Assembly (NCBI GenBank): GCA_021904315.1
Contig: CM038919.1
Span: 6,014,001-6,078,000 of the forward strand
Origin: Sphagnum magellanicum
Taxonomy: Eukaryota > Streptophyta > Sphagnopsida > Sphagnales > Sphagnaceae
Direction: 5' to 3'
Length of the DNA stretch: 64,000 nucleotides
Under the pieces are notes generated by a model that worked only from the letters and a program-made list of their open reading frames with translations, was not told where the DNA came from and did not search any database. Of the stretch, positions 45,061 through 56,805 are shown one piece after another. Made by a program: the position numbers and the translations under genes. The first letter of the stretch is position 1. Every line of letters begins with the position of its first letter.

Positions 45061-48000
45061 CAAAGTGTCTATGCAAAGTCGATATATGTTACATTGCATA
45101 TGGTGCTAAATGATCATTCATTCAACACCTCAAGAAGGCGCATGACCCCATGGTAGAAAAAACCAAATCCAATCATCCTTCAACTTATGAGGGATGGTTT
45201 TGTCATTAAGACCATGCTTGGATGAATGCATGTATTTTAAATTATGCACGTGCGATTCAACGATGATGATTCAACAATGATGTGACCAAAAGGTAACGTT
45301 CAAACTTGCACAAAAGGCCACGTGCATGAAAGGCCATGTGGAATACTATCACCTTTAGTTGCTTGCAAAAGGAAATTTATAAAGTGCGAAAACCCCCTTT
45401 GGTTCAATTAACTTTCAATTGACTTGTGTAGGTATTAAGCATTTAATTTTGGGGTGTTGGGAACATTCCACACAATGCCCACACATGCATTGAGAAGGAT
45501 GAGGACTTGCAAACCTTCATTTACACCATTTGATGCATGTATGTAAAAAGGTTGAAATGGCATGGGATTGTAGATATTGGGAGTGAGAATCCAATAAAAT
45601 AACTTGGATAAAATAAATTAATGTGGTCATTAATTTTCATGAATCTAAAATGATTCATGGATGGTACATACCTTCATACCCACCCATTTGGTTTTCTTTT
45701 CCTTTTTTGGATTAGGGTTTTTTTTGTAAAACTCATGTTAAATGTGGGTTATTGTCCTAATGCAAACTTCATAAGACCAATAAGGACAAATTTACAACAA
45801 TTGCATTTCATCTCTAGCTTGAACATCACCATATTTATACCCAAAACCAAGCAAATAATGTGGCAAATGCAACAAAAATCTATTGCTCAACACATGCGAT
45901 GGGCAATGTGGATCATAGTTTTTTTAAAGGTTTCCTTCATATAAGGATTAAAATGTGAGTGGGATTATGTGCAGTGGATATTTTATGACATGGTCCTATA
46001 GACTTAACAATTTTCACCCACCTATCATGTACATAGAGGCTAGGGTTTACATTTGAAAACATGATTCCTTATAACATCCAAATATATGTAAAGTAATTTT
46101 GATTTTTTACGAACAATTTTGTCATGGGCTCAAAGCCACCTTCTATTGTTGCATAATAATTCCATAGTTGCATTGTTAGAATATAAAATTCTTAAGCAAT
46201 ACTTACATAATGTTTCTAAAAATCCCCATGATGAAGGAAAAAATGCAATACCCACATATGGGCATTCAATACACATTGTGCTCTTGAAATTGTGTGCAAT
46301 ATTCACATATGGGTTACAAAATATGCACTAACATTTTAAAATATATATATAATACCTATATATGAGTCACAAAATAAGTGTTAATATATTGGGTCTTACT
46401 ATCCTTCTTAAGCCTGATTTGAAAATATGCAGATATTACACTTTGAAACTATGTCTTGAATTAACTATTATGAACTAAAATTAAATCATTTTCATCAACA
46501 CCCATGTGTAGGTATTGCATAGGGTATAAAACCACTACTTTGACACAATACTTGCCACTCAATAATATCCCAAGTTTGGGAGTAAATAATAAGAACAAGG
46601 AATGAAATACATTTGTAATTTTATATTGTCAAATAATCACTAGAAGGAACTTTTGAAATTTTTAATGCAAAATGATTACAAAGTTCCTTTAAAGAACGTC
46701 AACAAAGTTGGAAAAGAGAATATAAACACTTGAACACACAAATAATATTCCAATTTTCAAAGCAAATATTACTTCAAATTTTAAAAAAAAATTATAATGA
46801 AAAAAATGACTTCAAGAATACAATGACTTGAATTACCCAACTTAAAAAGTATAATGAACAAGATCCCCTAAACTCTCAAATTTAGTCCTAAGTAGATCAA
46901 AAATAGGAATAAAGATCAAAACGATGTTCCCATTAGAAAAAAATAGGTTAAAATCTCAAAATCACTTGAAAAGTAGGAAAAAAACCTTATCTATCTTTAG
47001 AAACCTAATAAAAAAATTTGAGTCAACTTTTAAATTTTTTTGGTACTAGAAATGTACAAATTTTTTCAGCAATAATTGTTCAATAACTCATTTTTGATAA
47101 TGAAATTGATAAACAATTATTGGTATCAAATAATCCAATAATTACGGTTTGTGTCCAATTTTTTTTTTTAAACTTTTAGCTTTTAATAAGGTCTCAAAAA
47201 TAGATGTTGGTTTTAAAAACCCCAAACCATTTTAAACATGGTGGTTTAATATCAATTATGAAATTATTACATCATACAAGCCTTACATTCAAAACCCTGA
47301 ATGAAACTAATTTCAAAACTAATTAAATGAAGAAAATGAGTTGAAAAGGAGGTTGAGACTTTGTCTACTCCCCTTCAAAAAGATCAAATGAATGTGTTTT
47401 GCTCCACATATGTCTAAATTTTTTTTTTTCACCCTAAATCCAATCTAAAGTTGGTTTTAATTAGTATAAAAGATGGGAAAATCATAATTATTTGTTACGA
47501 AGAAAAACCCTAAATGTAAAATAGGTACATCAAATTGTTAGGTCTATTGACCATTCTTAATTAAATTTGGTTAACAAATTAAATACATTGTGCATTAAAT
47601 AGCTCAAAATGGAAGCAAAGTTATAAAACTAATGCCATAGAATTGATTGGCCACATTTGGGGCTAGGATTTATTATCATTCAAAGATTTGAAGAGGACTA
47701 AAATAACTATCAATGGGTAATACTTGCATTTTATGTTATAATTTCATGGATCAAAGTCAACAATGTATAAGTGTTAAGAAGGTACAATCATGGATGGGTA
47801 CGTAGGTTTTACCAATAAATAAAATTTTAACTAGGAAATAAAGAAATTTTGTTGAACATTAAAAGTGTAACTAAGAAGTAGAAAGGATTAACTGAAAAAT
47901 AAACAAGGTTAATCAAATAGAAATTTAAGTGGAAGTGCAATTCTTTTGTTAAAAAATAAACATTTAATTAAGAAATTAAAATGTTTTGCCAAGAAATAAA

Positions 48001-49134
48001 TGTTTAGTTATAAAAATATGGAGGCTTTGTCAATAGGTAAAGGTTTAGCCAAAATATGTATATAAGATAAATAAATAAAGGTTGATTGTTAGTTGGTAGG
48101 TAGGGCCAAGATGTAAAGCTACAAGGTGTTTAGGATGGGAGGGTAGTAAAGAGGATAGGGTTAAAAAAAATATGGCTAAGAAAAAAAGGTCAAAGGTTAG
48201 CAACCCAAAAAGGTTGACTAAGGTACAATGTTGGTTAATTCAAGGTTAGGTGATAGATGAAAAAACATTTCCCATTCTATGGACATAATGGCCAAATGGG
48301 GCATTTGTGGGTGTTGGTTCACTCGGATTGGTAAAAACCAATGTTGGACATTTTTTTTTTCATCCATTGAAACAATAGGTAAGGGTTGGATATAAAAACA
48401 TTTGATAGGTCCAAAGTTTTGGGTTAGTTTTAAACATTATGTACACACATGACTCTCTATTAATTTCTATGTATTTTGATGGAGAAGAAAAAAATTCCTT
48501 TTGCATTGAGAGGAGCTTGAGTTTCCCATAAGAAAAATGGTGGAGCCTTAGAAGAGCGATGACCATTGAAATAGACCAAGTTGGGAATGGTGGCAACCAT
48601 AGAAGAATAACAACAAAAAGATAAACACGAAAAAGATGAAAAAGATGTGCACTTATTGTTGCCCCTTAGCTAGCTGACCTGTGAGAGAGGAAAAAAGGAA
48701 AAAAATGAAATGAAATTGTGTAGCAACTTGTTGAGCTTTTGTGTGACACAATTACCTAAGGAATTATGTAAAGAAGTTAATGAAAAAGAGGGAGAGAGGA
48801 GTTTGGAAGGTAGGAAAATGGATTAAAGGTTTTGTTGTTGTGCTCTTGCAATAATCGGGCCTGCCATCGCTAGCAAGTTCTTGTAATGGCATGAAAGTTT
48901 TTTTTTCCAAGATAATTTTTGTTTTTTTGGGGGGTTTGGTTTTGTTTTGTTTTGTCTTTTTTGAAAAAAAAGTTTTTTAAGGGGGAGGTTACTTGGGCTT
49001 TTGCTTCCTAGGGGTTTTGGGCGTAGCCTTTTTTTTTTTTTTGTGAATGGTTCCTTTTTTGCATCCCCTGTTGGTTCAAGATACCCCTTGTCCTCATTAT
49101 TATGGCCTTTACACTTTAAGTAGCCTCTCAAGGC
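45061..49134. other. AT-rich intergenic, little recognised
   Basis: 47,800-48,060 carries degenerate AACTAAGAAATAAA-like words, similar in spirit to the 17.2 kb array. 48,306-48,325 resembles the GTTCACTC end of the 43801-43967 MITE family. 48,890-49,040 is T/G-rich on the plus strand, and the Lys-rich minus-strand frame there (48823-49131) is probably a composition effect. No gene supported. Confidence 0.4.
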
Positions 49135-49699
49135 ATGTCAAGAGTGCTCACCCTCCTACTAGCCTTGTTTCCCGAATTAACCAAACTATTTTATCTTTGT
49201 AGGTGTATTCCCCTCCTATGCTTCTCCTTAGTTTTATTCCTTTCACTTTTTGGGGTTGGCTTTGGGTTCAATCTAGCTCCATTTTGGGGCTATTTGAATT
49301 TCATTTCGCATGGCCTCATTTGTTTCATAGGGGCCTTTGAAACATTTACGATGAAATCAAACATGCTTTTCGCTTACCCTTTTGATTGAATTGCTCAAGA
49401 CCTAATGTACAAGTTAACATGGTTATTTTTCCTCCTATTGCCACGTTGGTGTTTGCACTATAGTCGAAGACATTGTTCAAGTCAACAAGAGGTTCTACTC
49501 GCCTTGGGAAGTTTATAATAAGTGATTAGTCTTCTTTTCAAAAGGAGTTTTCACATGCCTCATGTGTGCCCCATTCTCACCATTCATTCATTTTCATTGA
49601 TGTTTAATTTTAGGGAGAGCTGATGAATACAATTACATTGTTAGAACTCTCTAGCCCATGATGCCAGCTGTTCCTTCAAAAGACATCATTGTTGCCATG

Positions 49700-51135
49700 T
49701 GCCAATTGCACCCTCTTCCTTTAAACCTCATCCTTCCACCTATTTTTTACTATCAAATTGGCAAACTTTTGTCCCGGATAGGATTTTATTTTCCCAAGCC
49801 TTAACCATTACTCCCCATTTGTTTTTAGGTGAGTTTTTTGGAATGGTATATGAACATCTTTCAAGATGTTTCATACCAGAGGACGTGTCCTCAAAATTTT
49901 GAAAATTATTCCAAGCTATTGGTGTTGTTGTTTGTGGGGATATCCTTATGTTAATGGCCTTAATGCTGGGGGTTAGCAGATTGTTGGCAATGGCATAGGA
50001 CTTTAGTGGTCTTCGTTTTATTGCCATAAGCGAAATGTTTTTTCGACATATTAATCACTCCACTATCTTACAACTTTGGGGGCCATTTTAAGAGCACCTT
50101 TCCCCCCATCAGTTTAGAGTATCGAACCCTAGAGGTTGTGAGGCCATCCCTTTTGGCATCCAAGCCCTTTTCAACCTACACCCTAATTGGGCCATGATGA
50201 AAGTCAATGTCAAAAATGTTTTTAATAGTGTTTTTCAAGTTGTTATTTTTAAAAAGTTGTGTGGTGTTGGGGGGCTTTTGGCCGGCATTATCCCTTTTAC
50301 CAAGTTGTTTTATGGTGTTCATTATTTTCTTTACTACCAGCATGGGTGGCATGTGGAGGGGGTCACCATTATTGAATCATTTCAGGCATGAAATACAGTG
50401 ACCTCCTAGGAGGTCCTTTATTTGTTTTGGCCCATTATTGAGCTATCTTAAAGAGCATTGTGTAGGCTCCTCAGCTACATATTTCCATCTTTAGCATATT
50501 ATACCCACAACATGGGGTTTATGAATGAAATTACTTGCACCTTTGACCACCTTTTGACCCAATTAGCCCTAGTTGGGCTTATGGTCAAGGTGTCAAGGTG
50601 TCAAAATGCAAACTTTGGAATCCATGAGGGATTTTTCCAAGCATAAATATTCCTCAGAATTACATTGTGGTCATATATGGTTTACACATTTTGGGTATAT
50701 TAGTGGGTTTTCATAATTTTGCCACACATGTTTTACATGAGGCTTTATCTTAAAACATGGCATATCGATGATCTTCCTTTTTTGGGAGACGCCCAAATCA
50801 TTTTGGGCATTTTGTCCTCATGTGTAATTCATCAACCTTCTTATCTCACATGGACAATACCTTCTTTTTCTTCTTATTTTTTTGACAAGTTTTGACAAGA
50901 GAGTTATGTGGGTATGTGGGGACATTATGGGTCCAAGACCATGGGAATCTTTTCAGGGCCCCTTAATGAGGCGTTAGGTTCAATTACTGATATTTGTTGG
51001 TGGTATAGGTCTATTTTTTATGAAGGATTATGCCCCATTTGTTTTTCTAAGGAGTTGGCTTTAGTGGTTCCATATTTGTGTTTTAGGTTTCATATTTTTA
51101 ATATACCCGTTTTGGAGGAGTATGTTTTTTAAGTT
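49700..51135 (+). pseudogene. Reverse transcriptase remnant of the non-LTR element
   Basis: From 49,880: a LFQAIGVVVCGDI..LMLGVSRLLAMA block, GLRFIAISEMFFR, HLSPHQFRVS.PRGCEAIPFGI, then motif A at 50,194 as MKVNVKNVFNSV, where a catalytic Asp is expected at the first Asn. Next come YYQHGWHVEGVTIIES, GGPLFVLAHY, and SLAYYTHN near 50,490, where the usual A-D-D motif has become A-Y-Y. EITCTFDHLLTQLALVGL and, from 50,908, GPLNEALGSITDICWWYR.. and ELALVVPYLCFRFHIFN continue the post-RT region. All catalytic aspartates that I can place are substituted. Confidence 0.75.
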
Positions 51136-51263
51136 GAAGGGGCCCACACTTGCTTCAATCATGTTTATGTGCAACACGAGATGGCCTTCCTCTTATAGCA
51201 AAGGAGATGCACCTTTCTTTTGAGAGTTTGGCAATTACCGACACCCCAAGTCTATAGGCATCT

Positions 51264-52279
51264 TTGATGGATTACCACCATGATACATCCTTTAAGTCTA
51301 TCTTGGAGGATGATTCCATTTCCTTAGCATCCAAAACCCACATTTGTTTTTATTCTAACAAGGGGGCAAGGCTATGGTTGGTTGTTTGGCCATCTATCCA
51401 TTTGTTTTGCATCACACACTTTATTTTCACCTTAGCATTACGTTTTTATCTCGATTTGATTCAGCCTTCGACATCTAATTTTTTCACGTGTGAATGTGAA
51501 CATGGGTTGGATGCATTTGGCATACAGTTAACTCATTGCCCATTTGGAGGTCAGTGGATAGCCACACATGGCACCATTCAAGATGTTATCTATGCCTTTG
51601 TTTGAAAAAGTGAACACACTTATGGAGAAAGCAATGGTATGCCCTTATGTCAAGAGTTCCATTATGAGCCAATCTATACATGACCTAAAAGGATCAAGTC
51701 TTCATTGTCGATGTGGTGGTTACTGACCTGATGTAAAAGAAGGTGACTTCAAATGCCATTAGTCGACCAACAAATGTAGTTGTGGAACTTAACACCATTG
51801 TTAAAATCTGCAAGTATAAAAGGCTTCATGAAGGGCACCACTTTATTTTAGTGGCCATGGAGGTGCATAGCACACCCGGGCGTGATATGGATTGTTTTAT
51901 TAAAGAGGGTGCCCATCTTTTTCACGATAGTCAATCAAGAGGTCATTTATCCTTGTCTTTTTGCATTCATTTTTTTAGGCAACATGTTAATATTGCTTCT
52001 CGATGTGTTAATATTATTTTTCGGCGTGTTTTATCCTCTGCCATAGAGAATAAGATTGTGTTAGCAAGTGATGTTTATTCTAAACCTCCCATTACTATGA
52101 AATCTCATAATTTGCATGCAAGTGACATTAGAGGGGTTGTGGGTGAAATAGTTTCCTACCATGAGAGGGACTATTTTTCTTCGTTTTTTTGGTTCCTACA
52201 AGTTGTTTGTCTTTTGGCTTTCCTTCTGTGTCTCCCTTGTGATGATTTTGGCCATCGATCTTTTATTGGATTTTTGTGA
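51264..52279 (+). pseudogene. C-terminal Cys/His motif and possible PD-(D/E)XK-like endonuclease remnant
   Basis: 51,480-51,575 encodes TCECEHGLDAFGIQLTHC followed by PFGG and ..THG.IQD, a CxC...HC...H cluster like those before restriction-like endonuclease domains in early-branching LINEs. After stops, 51,660-51,900 reads ANLYMT, then DQVFIVDVVVTDL, RPTNVVVELNTIVKICKYKR, LHEGHHFILVAMEVH and PGRDMDCFI. The order D...(V)DV...K..Y...ME fits a PD-(D/E)XK-type fold, but this is my inference from spacing. The frame then stays open to 52,279. Family assignment needs a profile search. Confidence 0.5.
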
Positions 52280-52310
52280 AAAAAAATTTGATAGATATTT
52301 TGCAAGAGAA

Positions 52311-53082
52311 GAACACTATAGCCTTATGGGGGAGATTATCCTATTTTAATATGTTCCCATTTTCCAATGGAGGAAAGAAAAAGGGAAACATTTTATGTAC
52401 AAGTAGGTTGTTACTAGCATTGTCCAATTATATTTTAATATTCAAATATGAATTTGGATGTTACTCACATTTGCATTATATGCATCTAACAGTTAACATC
52501 ACAAGTACTAATTGATCTCTATGGATATTTGAATGTTGTTACATGATATCAATATTCATATTTGGATCTTAGTCATATTTCATATTTCGATTATGGATAG
52601 TTGCATTATGCATATTCAGTAAAAAAGTTATATATAACCTATTTGGATTTGGTCAGGGTTTAAGGCACTGGAGATATTGAGTGTTTGTTAGGGTTTAAGG
52701 CAATGTTGTCTAGTTATATCTTTATATCCAAATATGAATTTGATATTACTCGGATATGGGTTTTGAGTTTTGTTCATTTTGGTCTTGTTTTGAAAGGTAG
52801 GTTGTTAAGTTTTACTCTTGTAAGTTTTTTTTTAAGAAACTAGAATTGTAAATTTGATATGGATAACCTTTGTGCATATCCATCATGTTTTAAAATTTGA
52901 AAATTGACCTATCCGCAACCAACAAACCATTTTTAAAAAAACTGAATGTGTAACCGGGTGATGCAATAAATTGATGTTTTTTTGGATACATATCCTCCAT
53001 CATGATTTTTTTTAAAAATGTTTTATTAGTATTCATTCTCTGTCCAAAAGCTGATAACTGGACAACACTGGTTCTTACTCAT
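52311..53082. other. AT-rich intergenic
   Basis: 52,540-52,760 contains a diverged pair of CAATATTCATATTTGGAT..CTTAGTCATATTTC-like and GGGTTTAAGGCA blocks. No gene. Confidence 0.4.
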
Positions 53083-53136
53083 GGGTTCTCCTGAGGTTGG
53101 GGAACACCCTCAGATGGTCCTCCCTCAGGAGACCCC
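53083..53136. repeat. 54-bp inverted repeat
   Basis: GGGTTCTCCTGAGG (53083-53096) is mirrored at 53123-53136 with one mismatch in 14. Short foldback of unknown origin. Confidence 0.5.
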
Positions 53137-53756
53137 ACCTGTACAGGAACCTACTCTACAACTAAAGTATCAAGAAATAGAAACGAAAAAAAAAAGTTTC
53201 CAAATTAACATTTCTCTCATGAGTCTAAGGTACCAGTGTAGGACGTAGGTGGTGGTTCAAAGTTCAATCCATTGTTTTTTTTTTCACTGGTGAAATTTTG
53301 TAAAAAAGCTAAATTCAAAATTCAAAAAGAGGCGGCTTTGGAGGTTTTCAGTTGCCAGAACTGAGAAAAAAAAGAGTAAAAATTGACAGATTTGTATACT
53401 TGGTTTTCGTTGTGCACCCAAAATCATAGAAGGGTGATTAAATATTTTTATTTTATTTCTGGTGTATAGCCAGATTTGGCTGAATCTTTCTAGCTATGAT
53501 AGCCACTTTTTCTACATCTTCTTCCTTTGGATAATTCCTAAAAATTATCCAAAAATTCCTAAAAAAACACTAGTTCAAACTTCACCCTAGCCCTGAGTAA
53601 GCGGGAAACTGGAATATTTTGAAGTAACTCTTTCAGGGAATGCGTGCAGTGTCAAAGGACAGCGGTAAATGTTATGAAAAGTCTGTGTACTAGTACTAGG
53701 CGGGTATCAGCACCTAAAGTGGTACCTTCACCTTCTTGAATCTCGACTGAGGCCTC

Positions 53757-53975
53757 TTAAGGTGCATTCACACTTGGTGTTAGGGACTCAAGTTTTTGAG
53801 TCGCTTAACACCATGCTAGTCATTAAGGACTTAACTTATTTATCACGAAGATTTCATATGAAGCTAATATTCATTTAACATTAAGCCATCACCCATTTAA
53901 CATTAAGTGCCACCTAGGATGCCACCTAGATTTTCATTTAACACTCACTTAACATCAAGTGTGAATGCACCATTA
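53757..53975. mobile_element. MITE with TTA target duplication (PIF/Harbinger-like)
   Basis: A 213-bp element (53760-53972) between TTA (53757-53759) and TTA (53973-53975). The ends are inverted repeats: GGTGCATTCACACTTG(G/A)TGTTA, 21 of 22 positions identical after a first-base A/T mismatch. The interior has TTTAACATTAAG words and no coding capacity. A TTA duplication with short, high-identity ends fits Tourist-like MITEs. The high end identity suggests a younger insertion than most of the window. Confidence 0.8.
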
Positions 53976-56805
53976 GATGATACACCTGTTTAACTGGGGA
54001 ACATAACGCTTGTGGGTTATGGAAATTTAAATATTTTCCAGAAAATGTTTGGTTGTGTAAAGGTTTTTTAAGAGCTTTCTGATGGTCTGATACTCAAGCA
54101 TTGACACATGGATGTGGCTGAGGATTTGATTAAACATCAAGTGAATGCAGTAAGCTTTCAATTGGTGAACCCAATTGCTTACACTCAAGAATGCACCAAT
54201 GGGGATTGCAAATGAGTACCATATAATCAACATCGGATCTTCATTGATGAACTGACTAGGGATCGAGCACTGATATCAATATTGCTTCCTTTGAAATTGC
54301 TGCTTGTTTCAAAGTTTCTCACATTCACATTTCAGAAGTTCTAAGCCCTCGTTCTTACTTTAAGAATCACATTTGGGCATCAATGTGTTCTATGAATTCA
54401 GTCATTGTGAGTGTCATATTATGACACATGCATTAGTTTCAAGTTAGTAATCATTTTTTTTTTGGTAGAGGAGGCTTCAATTCCAACCTTGATTGGTACC
54501 TGCCCAATCTCATGTAGCTAAATCTAGCTTTGTTATCTCATCATCCCTTGATTTTGGTTGAAATTTTTACCAAAGATTTTTGACCATGTAATCTTTGAAT
54601 CCATGGGTTGATTTTGTAATCCCATTTGTGGATCAGTAGATTGGACCAGACTATAACTATGGCTTTGAATAGAAGTAAAATTGGTTTAGAAAGGGCTAGG
54701 TTGTTAGGTGTTAAAAGTTAATTGCCCACCATTTTCAGGAATACTTGAAAATCTTGAGATTTTTCCAAATCATAATTTGAAACTGTACCATACATATTTT
54801 TTCACTTTTCTCAAATACAAAACCAAAAGTAATATATTTTTACCAAGTAGTCAAGCAAACAATATAGGATAAATTGGCTTATCACTGACACATGCCTATG
54901 ACTGAACACTTTAGCATATCTTTCTCAGTTCTTCTCAATTTTGAGTGATTTAAAATGTTATATGAGTGCCTTCTCAAGCTTTACAATTCATCTTTGAAAT
55001 GCAAAGCCCAAGGACCACCCAAAAAAGAACAATAAAGAAAATACGTTTTCTCGAATTGAAAAACATGTTTTTTTTCATTTTTCTTCATTTTGACCCCTCC
55101 TACTTTCAAACCTCATTAAAATAAAATAAAAAATCATTTTAAACAATTTAAAATGCTGTAGGAGCGCCACCTGAAGTTCTTCAAATCATCTTGGAACTTT
55201 AATAGCAACAAAACAACATACAAGGATTTTTTCGGGTGCTCGGGAATTGGCCTTTGTAACGTTTGGTGGTTTTTTTTGAGTTCTTGACCTTTCTATTTTG
55301 GGGGACCGTATTTTTTTCAATTCTATTCCATGTTTGACAATTTTTAATGTGCCATATGCACCAATACGAGGGGTTCAAGTTTGTTTTGGACAACAAAAAC
55401 AACAAAGCCCTCCCTTTGGATCCAACCCGCCTTGATTGCTGAAATGTTCGATTACCAGCTGGTTTACCCTATATCCAACCTTTTCTTTTATGGGTTGCGA
55501 TGTAGGTGGTAAAAATATTAGTCACCATATTCACTTGTGGTAAAATCAAAAGCTTGGTGATAAATGTTTTTTGGCTATAACCATTGTATTCAAATTGCCT
55601 TGGGGTGATTTTGTGAAGGAGTACATAATTCATTGTGGCACATACTCATTTTGCTCGACCTATAGGTTCAAGCTACTAAACTTCCAACCTTGTTGTTTTT
55701 TTATTATGGATACTAATTTTGTTATAATAATTTGATGAGAAACATGACTTCACAAAATTTTAACTAGCACCCATCTTGCTAAAAAATTTGGTAGCATCTA
55801 AAACTTCATGCAATCATCATGGAAACTAAGGACATAACAAATGTTGTATAAATCAATTATATTGACCCTAACCACCTCTACTTTAAATATTTATCCACAT
55901 TTCAAAGGTAGCTCCGTATGGAAAGTTGTCAAGTGTGAATAACCATTATGCGTACATAATAACTAGTAGTTACAAATGGGGGTTCAAATGATTATAAATT
56001 TGTTATTCAAAAATGAAACTAAACTAAAACATCTATCATTTGCAACAAATCCAAAAATGTGAATCACAACAATTTTTGCCAACTTTAAAAATTAAAAAAA
56101 TACATGAAACAAGAGTTCAAAGGCATTGATAACACATTAGAAATGAGTGATGAGATTAACGAAAAAAAGAAATTATTTTGTCAATTGTTGAGGCCATCAC
56201 TTTTGTCATTACTTGAGTGGCATTAAATTTTGATAATGAACTTGAAAAATCCTTATTATGCATCCAACTCCCGATTTAAAAGAAGGGCAAGCATCATTGG
56301 AGTTGATTTGTCATCTACCACAAGTCCACATGGATGTGGGGTGCAATGGGATCTTTTCAAAACCTCCAAGTGTCGAAAAAAAATAAAATCATATCTACCT
56401 AAAGCCAGTACTAAGGATTAACAATTCTCGTGGAATCTAATACCAATTGTTCAAAAAAGCAAACATCCAACTCCAAAATGTGACCAATAGAAACTTCTAC
56501 CATTCCCACCTCAACCCACATCACAAAACCTTGTCATTAACTAAAAAGATTAAAATATGGACATAAAATTACTGTGATTTTAATTTCCAATAGAATTTTG
56601 ACAAACAAAGAGATTAAATATTCACACTTACACTCCACCTTTACAACTTGCACTACATGTGCAAATATAGTTTATGTCATAGGCAACACTCCAATTGTTT
56701 TTTAGCAAATAGCACCTCAATGAACCTAGATCTTTTCGCAATTCAAATAAAGGCAAGGTTATCCAAAGAATCTTAATTGTAATCAATGACCTATTTCATG
56801 TGGAT
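53976..56805. other. AT-rich intergenic, nothing recognised
   Basis: Short frames without domains (for example 54027-54233 and 55199-55405 minus). No repeat structure that I can support. Confidence 0.45.

Larger units (their letters stand above)
49135..52310 (+). mobile_element. Decayed non-LTR retrotransposon with a possible restriction-like endonuclease end
   Basis: Plus-strand frames from about 49,700 to 52,280, joined by frameshifts and stops, follow one colinear protein. A pre-RT region (HPSTYFLLSNWQTFVPDRIL.., HLSRCFIPEDVSSKF) comes first, then the RT, a post-RT region, a Cys/His motif and a D..V..K..E-type region. No LTRs flank it. I recall similar colinear proteins from plant and algal retroelement predictions but cannot name the clade. 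49,135-49,690 may be its 5' part but is not recognisable. It is dead: stops, frameshifts and lost catalytic residues. Confidence 0.7.

Noticed and set aside
48823-49131. Lys/Pro-rich minus-strand frame that looks like a basic nuclear protein
   Set aside because: The lysines come from poly-T/poly-A tracts and no conserved motif is visible. A link to the retroelement that follows cannot be shown.
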